64,000 nucleotides of DNA, taken from the NCBI GenBank assembly GCA_000514715.1, contig AZWL01000004.1, forward strand, positions 62,001 through 126,000, read 5' to 3'. The notes beneath the pieces were generated by a model. The model searched no databases and had not been told where the DNA came from. It saw only the letters and a program-made list of their open reading frames with translations. The position numbers were made by a program, and so were the translations under genes. The DNA is from Streptomyces sp. CNH099. GTDB taxonomy: Bacteria; Actinomycetota; Actinomycetes; Streptomycetales; Streptomycetaceae. Shown piece by piece: positions 58,358 to 64,000 of this stretch (the first letter of the stretch is position 1; each line of letters begins with the position of its first letter).

Positions 58358-59002
58358 ATGGACGTCAACGGCGCGGGGGCGCTGCTCGTGGCGGTCGTCG
58401 GCGTGGTCGGGACGCTGGTGTCGGCGCTGCTCACCCAGCGGGCGGCCGAGCACAGCCGGATCCGGGAGCAGGAGCGGGTCGAGCGGGCGCGGGCGCGGGC
58501 CGAGGAGGCCGGGGAGCGGCGCGCCTGCTGCGTCGCGCTCAACGCCGCTTCCCGGCAGTACCTCGCGGCCCTCACCGACCAGTTGCACGCGCTGGCGCGG
58601 GGGGAGGACGCGCGCGCGGTCCGGCAGCGCCTCACCGAGGCGAGGGACCTGCACCGGGACGTGTACGCCGAAGCCCAACTGCTGCTGCCCGACGCCGTAC
58701 TCGCCGCGGCCGGCGAGGTCACGCACGCGCTCGGCACGCTCTACGGCCGGCTCCGGCGCCTGGACGACGGCGTACCCCGCCCGGGCGACTCCCTCGACGC
58801 CGCCCGGGGCGAGGTCGACGCGCTGTGGGACCAGCTGCGGGAGCTGCGGCGCGGGATGCGGGCGGACCTGGCGGCCCCGGGGCCGCCGGCGCGGCCGGGC
58901 CCGGCGGCGCCGCACGCGCTCTCCGTCCGTACCGGTGCGCCGGAGCGGATCGGCGTTCGGGCGTCGTCGTGCCGGGTGGGTCGTCATCATGGAGTCCGGT
59001 AG
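58358..59002 (+). CDS. Membrane-anchored coiled-coil protein at the head of the CHAT operon
   Basis: The 214-aa protein begins with one membrane helix (GALLVAVVGVVGTLVSALLTQ), followed by a charged coiled coil (EHSRIREQERVERARARAEEAGERR) and an alpha-helical domain (about 55-165). The last 40 residues are Pro/Arg-rich and may be disordered. No family was recognised. The ATG at 58358 has GAGAGG upstream. The CHAT gene starts 33 bp downstream on the same strand, so it may tether or regulate the CHAT protein at the membrane. Confidence 0.7.
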   Translation: MDVNGAGALLVAVVGVVGTLVSALLTQRAAEHSRIREQERVERARARAEEAGERRACCVALNAASRQYLAALTDQLHALARGEDARAVRQRLTEARDLHRDVYAEAQLLLPDAVLAAAGEVTHALGTLYGRLRRLDDGVPRPGDSLDAARGEVDALWDQLRELRRGMRADLAAPGPPARPGPAAPHALSVRTGAPERIGVRASSCRVGRHHGVR

Positions 59003-59035
59003 GGGCCGTCGGGGTCGCGGACGCGAGGAGTGCCG

Positions 59036-62000
59036 GTGGGCGGAGCAGCGGGGGAGAGCGGGGGCGTCCGGGCGGTCCGGGCCTGGGCGGACGAGGCGAT
59101 CGGGCGGGCGAAGGAACTGCTGCCGAAGCCGGACGCCCCCGCCCGGCTGTCCCGCGCCCACCACGAGTCCGTCGCGGAACTCGACGAACTCCACCGGCTG
59201 CTGGACCACGACCCGCGGCTGCGCTGCTCGGTGGCCGTGTGGCTGGGCGGTGCCCTCACCCTGCGCCACGGCGCCGGCGGCGGGTCGCCCGCGGACCGGG
59301 AGCGGGCCGGCGGCCTGTTACGGCAGGTGCGGGACCCGGCGACGGAGACCGGGGCCGCCGCCGACGCCGAGGACCGGCGGTGGGCGGCGCTGTTCCTGCT
59401 GACGCACGCGATGCCGCTGCAGGAGATGCTGGGCGGGCTCGCGCCGGAGCCGGACGTCACCGCCCTGTTCGACATGGTCGTGCGGGCGGGGCCGGACGGG
59501 ATCGCCCCGCTGACGGCCGAGGTGCGGGAACTGGTGGCCGACGCCGCCGAACTCCCGCTGCCGCCCGAGACGCTGCGGCCCCTGCTGCGGCTGCGCGACC
59601 TCTTCGCCGAGCCGTCCGCCGACGGGCTCACCGACCTGTTCACGTCCCTCCTGCCCGACGACGGCTCACCGGCCGTCGCCCATCTGCGGCGGCAGCTGAC
59701 GGACCTGATGTCGCGGTTCGCCGGCGGCGCGGCGCCGTCCGCCGCACCTCCCGCCGGGCCCGGTACGCGTACGGGCACGGGTACGGCCACGGGCGGCGGC
59801 ACCGGCGCCGGCCCGGGCGGCGGCGGGCCCGCGGCGGCGGGTACCGGCGCCGTGCCCCGTACCCCCGAGGACTTCCGACGGCTCCTCGCCGCCTGGCAGG
59901 CCGTCCACACCGCGTCCGCGGACTTCGTGGACCACGCCGGCGGCGGCGACCCGGCCGCGCTCAACCAGCAGCTCGCGCGGCTGCGCGCAGCGCTGGACGG
60001 GCTGCCGGAGGGAACGGCCGACAAGGACGCCCTCGTGGGGACGATGGCCATGCTGCTCACCGTGAGCGACGGCGCCGGCGGCACCCTCGCGGACCAGAAG
60101 GCCGGTCACGCGCACACCCGGGCGATCGCGGACTACCTCAGGCGCGCGTCGCAGCGCTCGGTCCCGATGGCCGACGGCTTCGCGGTGATGGCGGACCAGG
60201 TGCTCCTCCTCACCGAGATCCGAGCCGCCGACCAGGACCAGGACGAGGAGCGGCTGCGCGAACTGGAGGCCCGGGCCTCGGAACTGGTCGCCGCCACCCC
60301 CGAGGACCACGACTTCCGCTTCGCGGTCCTCGTCGCCCGGGCCCTGGCGCGTCTCGCGCTCGGGCGGGCCACCCTGGACAAGGAGCTGCTCCTGGCCGGC
60401 CTCGCGGACTTCGAGGCCGGCCAGGCGGGCGCGAAGAACAGCAACCTCCCGGCGGAGGTGCGGGAGGCGTTCGCGACGCCGCCCGAGGTCGCGGCCGTGC
60501 GCTCCTTCCTCACCGGCGACGCGGCGGGCCTCCCCGACCGGGTCGTACCGCCGCCCGACGCCCCGGCCCACGAGCTGCACTCCGCCGCGAACAAACTCGA
60601 AGCCCGCTACCACCTCACCCGGGACCCGGACGACCTCGACGCCGCCGTCACCACGCTGGAACGGCTCCGGGAACACATCCGGCAGGGCCGGGCCCCGCGC
60701 GTCGCCGCCCGGGCGCTGTGGTCGCTGGCCGACGCCTACCGCACCCGCTGGCTCCGCGAGCGGAACACGGACGTCGCGCACGAGGCCGACGCCGCCTCCG
60801 GCCCGGACCGCAGCACCGACGCCGCCGCGACCGACGCCGGCGCCGCGACCGACGCCGCCAACGAGGCCCTCGCCGCCCTCGCCGCCGACGTCCTCCTCCA
60901 GCAGGGCGCGGAACACCGCCTGGCCACCGCCCGCCACGGCGCCTCCCTCGGGGTACGGGCCGCGCTGTGGGCCGCGGTGCACGGGCGGGTGGGCGACGCG
61001 GTCGCCGCCCTGGAGACGGGCCGGGCCCTGGTACTGCAGGCGGCGGCCACCTCCCGGGCCGTACCCGACCTGCTGGCGGAGCGCGGCCGCCACGACCTCG
61101 CCGCCGCCTGGCGGGAGTCCGGCGCCGCCGACGGCACCGGGCCGCCCGCCGAACTGCCCAGCACACTGCGCCGGGAGGCCCTCGAAGAGCTGGGCTACCG
61201 GGAGCGGGGCGGGCTGCTCGGCGCCCCCACCCTGCGGGAACTGGCGGACGGCGTGGGCGCGGCCGGTGCCGACGCGCTGATCTACCTGGTCCCCGGCAGC
61301 GGCGGCGACGCCCCCGGCATGCTGCTGGCCGTGGGGCCGGAGATCGGCGTCGGCGTGGGCGCGCTGCCCGCGCTCGCCGAGTCGGCCGGCGGCCCGCTGG
61401 AGCGGTATCTCGACGCGGCCGCCGCCCTGTCCGGGGAGCACGCGGACGAGGGGGCGCGCCGGGCCGCGGCCCAGGCCAGGGAAGACGCCCTGGCGGAGCT
61501 GTGCGACTGGGCGTACGAGGCGGTCGCCCCCGTCCTCGCCGGGCTGGACGAGCACCTCCCGGGCGACGCGGCCGACCGCCGCACCCCCCGGGTCGTCCTG
61601 GTCCCCTGCGGCCGCCTCGGCATCGTCCCCTGGCACGCGGCCCGCTTCCCCGAGGACGCCCCGTACGACTACCTGTGCCAGGCCCTGGTGATCACCTACG
61701 CGGCCTCCGGCAGGCAGTTCCTGCGTACGGCCGGGCGTGCGCCGCGCGATCCGGTCTCGGCCCCCGCCCTGGTCGCCGACCCGACCCTCGACCTGGCCTA
61801 CGCCGAGCCGGAGGTCCTGCACCTGCGCAACACCTTCTACCCCGGGGCCCGGCTGTACGGCGACTTCGGCTCCCTCCCGCCCGGCTCCGTCCCCGAGGGG
61901 ACCCCCGCCCAGCTGCTGGCCCTCCTCGCCCAGGACCACTCGATGGTGCATCTGGCGACCCACGGCATGGCGGGCGTCCGCCCGACGGAGTCGGCCCTGC

Positions 62001-62461
62001 ACCTCGCCGCCACCGGAGCCGACGAGCGGGGCCGGCTCACCGTGACCCGGCTCCTGGACCGTCCGGTGCCCGACGGGCAGGAGCGGCCGGACGGCCCGCT
62101 CATCGTGCTGAGCGCCTGCGAAACCGACCTGAGCACCCGCGACCACGACGAGGCCCTGACCCTCACCACGGCGTTCGTCGCCGGCGGGGCACGTGATGTC
62201 GTGGGGTCGCGGTGGACCGTCCAGGACAGTGCGTCGATCCTGCTGATGGCGGTCTTCCACCACCATCTGCGGGCCGGCCGCAGCCCCGTCGACGCCCTGC
62301 GGGCCGCGCAACTGTGGATGCTCGACCCGGACCGGGAGGACCCCGGCTGTCTGAGCGGGACGCTACGGTCGGACATCGGCCGGCCCGACCTCCGACGCCC
62401 CTCCCTCTGGGCCGCGTTCATCCACCAGGGGCACCCCGGCCGGGGAGAGGAGACCGTATGA
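59036..62461 (+). CDS. Large CHAT-domain protease-like protein
   Basis: The 1141-aa protein has an N-terminal alpha-helical region of TPR-like type (with a Pro/Gly-rich break around 240-275) and a C-terminal caspase-like CHAT domain: VVLVPCGRLGIVPWHAARF, HLATHG (catalytic H976), LIVLSACET (catalytic C1028) and DVVGSRWTVQDSA. Both catalytic residues are present, so cysteine protease activity is expected. Leu95 is TTA (59318-59320), suggesting bldA control. GTG at 59036 with GAGGAG is preferred over the GTG at 59030. The stop overlaps the next start (ATGA), coupling it to the Xre/RES pair. Confidence 0.88.
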   Translation: MGGAAGESGGVRAVRAWADEAIGRAKELLPKPDAPARLSRAHHESVAELDELHRLLDHDPRLRCSVAVWLGGALTLRHGAGGGSPADRERAGGLLRQVRDPATETGAAADAEDRRWAALFLLTHAMPLQEMLGGLAPEPDVTALFDMVVRAGPDGIAPLTAEVRELVADAAELPLPPETLRPLLRLRDLFAEPSADGLTDLFTSLLPDDGSPAVAHLRRQLTDLMSRFAGGAAPSAAPPAGPGTRTGTGTATGGGTGAGPGGGGPAAAGTGAVPRTPEDFRRLLAAWQAVHTASADFVDHAGGGDPAALNQQLARLRAALDGLPEGTADKDALVGTMAMLLTVSDGAGGTLADQKAGHAHTRAIADYLRRASQRSVPMADGFAVMADQVLLLTEIRAADQDQDEERLRELEARASELVAATPEDHDFRFAVLVARALARLALGRATLDKELLLAGLADFEAGQAGAKNSNLPAEVREAFATPPEVAAVRSFLTGDAAGLPDRVVPPPDAPAHELHSAANKLEARYHLTRDPDDLDAAVTTLERLREHIRQGRAPRVAARALWSLADAYRTRWLRERNTDVAHEADAASGPDRSTDAAATDAGAATDAANEALAALAADVLLQQGAEHRLATARHGASLGVRAALWAAVHGRVGDAVAALETGRALVLQAAATSRAVPDLLAERGRHDLAAAWRESGAADGTGPPAELPSTLRREALEELGYRERGGLLGAPTLRELADGVGAAGADALIYLVPGSGGDAPGMLLAVGPEIGVGVGALPALAESAGGPLERYLDAAAALSGEHADEGARRAAAQAREDALAELCDWAYEAVAPVLAGLDEHLPGDAADRRTPRVVLVPCGRLGIVPWHAARFPEDAPYDYLCQALVITYAASGRQFLRTAGRAPRDPVSAPALVADPTLDLAYAEPEVLHLRNTFYPGARLYGDFGSLPPGSVPEGTPAQLLALLAQDHSMVHLATHGMAGVRPTESALHLAATGADERGRLTVTRLLDRPVPDGQERPDGPLIVLSACETDLSTRDHDEALTLTTAFVAGGARDVVGSRWTVQDSASILLMAVFHHHLRAGRSPVDALRAAQLWMLDPDREDPGCLSGTLRSDIGRPDLRRPSLWAAFIHQGHPGRGEETV

Positions 62462-63153
62462 CGACGGGTGCGGACGGCGGGGCGGACGTGCTCGGCCTCG
62501 TCGAGGAACATCTCGACAGCATCCACGACCGGCTGACGGACGAGGAGTACGAACTGCTGCTCACCCGGCTGCGGGCCCTCGCCGACACCCCGCCGGACGA
62601 CGCGAGGGCCGTGCGCCGCGCCTTCCAGGGCGTACGGCTCGGCCTGCTGCCGCTGCCGTTCGACCACCCGGTCCGGGCCGGACTCGACGCCTTCCGGCTC
62701 ACCCCCACAGCGCCCGACAGACGGCTGGCCGTGGAGCGGACGCGGGCCCTGCTGGCCCGGCTCGCGGCCGGGCCGCCCGACCCGCCGCGCTCCCCCGGCA
62801 CCGCGGCCGTCATCGCCGCCGCCGAGCGCAGGCTGCTCCGGGTCCCCGCCCTGACCGCCGCCGAGGCCCGCACGCGCTGCGGCGGTGCACCGCCGGTCGA
62901 GCTGATCATCCTCGTGGACCCCGACCGGGGCGACCGCTACCCGGAGTTCCAGTTCGAGCCCGGCGACGGACCGTACGGGGTCGTCCTTCAGATCAACCGC
63001 GTACTGCACGCCGACGCGGACCCGTGGGGGGCCGCCGACTGGTGGCTGACCGCCAACACCTGGCTGGACGGCGGTCCGCCCGCGGCGGCCCTCGGCGTCC
63101 GGCCGGACGCCGACCTGGTCGACGCGGCCGTCGCGCTGGTGGCGGCGGACTGA
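62458..63153 (+). CDS. Xre/ParS-type antitoxin-like protein (MbcA/Xre toxin-binding C-terminus)
   Basis: The 231-aa protein has a helical N-terminus (LGLVEEHLDSIHDRLTDEEYELLLTRL in parts) and a C-terminal toxin-binding domain resembling those of Xre antitoxins of RES toxins: YPEFQFEPGDGPYGVVLQIN, DPWGAADWWLTANTWLDGG and AALGVRPDADLVDAAVALV. No clear XRE helix-turn-helix was recognised. It starts inside the CHAT stop and ends at the RES start, the usual antitoxin-toxin order. Predicted to neutralise the RES protein. Confidence 0.78.
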   Translation: MTTGADGGADVLGLVEEHLDSIHDRLTDEEYELLLTRLRALADTPPDDARAVRRAFQGVRLGLLPLPFDHPVRAGLDAFRLTPTAPDRRLAVERTRALLARLAAGPPDPPRSPGTAAVIAAAERRLLRVPALTAAEARTRCGGAPPVELIILVDPDRGDRYPEFQFEPGDGPYGVVLQINRVLHADADPWGAADWWLTANTWLDGGPPAAALGVRPDADLVDAAVALVAAD

Positions 63154-63830
63154 TGCGCGACGACACCGTGGCGCCCGCCGCGTACCGCTTCCGCCCGCAC
63201 TGGGAGGTGCTGCCGGCCGGTACGCAGCTGTGGCGCAGGCACTCGTCCCGGTTCGCGCCCGAGGAGTTCAAGCCGTTCGACCCGCGCGACCCCGCGCCCG
63301 GCCGCTTCCACGGCACCGCCGCCGACCCGTACCCCAGCCTGTACGCGGCGCAGGACCCGGAGACCGCGCTCGCCGAGACCCTGCTGCGCTCGGTCGACTT
63401 CGACCCGGTGAGCGGCGTGCGGCTGGTGCCCTGGGCGTGGGCGCGGGGCAGGTCCCTGAGCGTGCTGCGGACCCGGTGCGAGCTGAAGCTCGTCTCGCTG
63501 TGCACGGGCGCGGCCCTCGCCGCGGTCTGCCAGGACAGCCGCCTGCTGGAGAGCGAGGGGAGGGAGCACTACGAGCAGACGCGCAGCTGGGCGCGGGAGC
63601 TGCGGGTCCAGGCCCCCGAGGCCGCCGGGATGGTCTGGGACTCGAAGCGCAACCCGTCGGGGCGGGCCATGGTGCTCTTCGGGGACCGGTTGCCGGATCT
63701 CGCGGACGGGCCGCTCACCCCACTGTCGTACCGCACCATCGCCGACCTCGGCTCCCCCGACGGCATCAAGGAGACCAACCAGCTGCTGGAGCCGCTCCGC
63801 GCGGCGATCCGGGAGCCGCTGCACCGCTGA
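63153..63830 (+). CDS. RES-domain toxin (predicted NAD+ phosphorylase/hydrolase)
   Basis: The 225-aa protein has the RES features: LWRRHSSRF, PGRFHGTAADPYPSLYAAQDPETALAETLLR in adjoining blocks (R...LYxA...E), and a C-terminal MVWDSKRNPSGRAMVLFGDRLP. RES toxins degrade NAD+ and stop growth or kill the cell when not bound by their antitoxin. ATG at 63153 overlaps the antitoxin stop (TGATG). It probably forms one module with the CHAT protein and antitoxin. Confidence 0.85.
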   Translation: MRDDTVAPAAYRFRPHWEVLPAGTQLWRRHSSRFAPEEFKPFDPRDPAPGRFHGTAADPYPSLYAAQDPETALAETLLRSVDFDPVSGVRLVPWAWARGRSLSVLRTRCELKLVSLCTGAALAAVCQDSRLLESEGREHYEQTRSWARELRVQAPEAAGMVWDSKRNPSGRAMVLFGDRLPDLADGPLTPLSYRTIADLGSPDGIKETNQLLEPLRAAIREPLHR

Positions 63831-63889
63831 CCGCGTCCGCGTGCGCCGTTCGCTTGTCCGCCCGTGGCGCGGGTGCCATGGTGGTCGCC

Positions 63890-64000
63890 ATGGCAGCGCC
63901 GCTCCTTGACACCGCGTCAGTCCTCGTGGACTTACGGGCCGTCCGCCGTGCCGGACTGCTGCGACTACGAGGCCGTGAGCTGCCCTCCCTGGAGGCCGCC
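63890..64000 (+). CDS. Partial gene at the window end, unknown function
   Basis: An open frame begins at ATG 63890 (another in-frame ATG is at 63878) and runs off the window after 37 codons. The sequence MAAPLLDTASVLVDLRAVRR contains a TTA codon at 63932. No domain can be named. It is 59 bp downstream of the RES gene on the same strand and could extend the operon. Confidence 0.4.
   Translation, partial: MAAPLLDTASVLVDLRAVRRAGLLRLRGRELPSLEAA

Overview
The window is high-GC DNA from a filamentous actinomycete, most likely Streptomyces or a close relative. The evidence is the strong third-position G/C bias, GTG starts, GGAGG-type ribosome binding sites, Tat signal peptides, in-frame TTA (bldA-type) codons in regulatory and accessory genes, an XRE/DUF397 pair, LuxR-family LAL regulators, a fused SecDF and a TPR-bearing Ser/Thr kinase. 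No rRNA, tRNA, CRISPR array, insertion sequence or attachment site was seen.

Region 1 (1-4.0 kb) is a compact graspetide (ATP-grasp RiPP) locus: divergent GntR regulator, 88-aa precursor, ATP-grasp macrocyclase and PCMT-like methyltransferase, followed by an XRE/DUF397 pair. Region 2 (4.0-26.6 kb) is mixed accessory and housekeeping content: an MFS exporter with a divergent wHTH regulator sharing a palindromic operator, a RibD/DHFR-like reductase, a release-factor-like protein with a universal stress protein, secreted carbohydrate enzymes (GH76, and GH2 with an AbfB domain), a multicopper oxidase, a kinase with nine TPR-like repeats opposite a lipoprotein, a peptidoglycan amidase, RecQ, a PGPGW membrane protein, a secreted LamG protein and a PQQ-type sugar dehydrogenase.

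Region 3 (25.6-48.8 kb) looks like one biosynthetic gene cluster. Aspartate kinase, a GriI-type aldolase and a GriH-type 3-dehydroquinate synthase II form the known aspartate-semialdehyde route to 3-amino-4-hydroxybenzoate (3,4-AHBA). They share a strand with an amidohydrolase, a phenylacetate-CoA-ligase-like enzyme, two FAD aromatic hydroxylases, two SDRs and an SSS symporter with its DUF485 partner. An ABBA (NphB/CloQ-type) prenyltransferase and a haloperoxidase homologue that lacks the vanadate-site histidines suggest a prenylated aminohydroxybenzoate product. Regulators are a StrR/NovG-type ParB-like protein, a NarL-type two-component system, a LAL regulator with a TTA codon and a second LAL lacking its ATPase domain. 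A nearly identical 18-bp inverted repeat, ACTACCCG-NN-CGAGTAGT, lies in three of the cluster's divergent promoter regions (26.74, 40.64 and 43.68 kb) and probably ties the cluster into one regulon.

Region 4 (49-58.2 kb) holds an MMPL exporter, small membrane proteins, an MFS exporter preceded by a 58-bp perfect palindrome and a second large hairpin, a DUF6081-like protein, a MerR regulator, SecDF and a proline-rich exported protein. Region 5 (58.3-64 kb) is an apparent operon of a membrane-anchored coiled-coil protein, a large CHAT protease, an Xre/ParS-type antitoxin and a RES toxin, with overlapping start and stop codons; it is a plausible defence or stress-effector module. The last gene is cut by the window edge.

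Functional names rest on motif and family recognition by eye. No database search or alignment was run.
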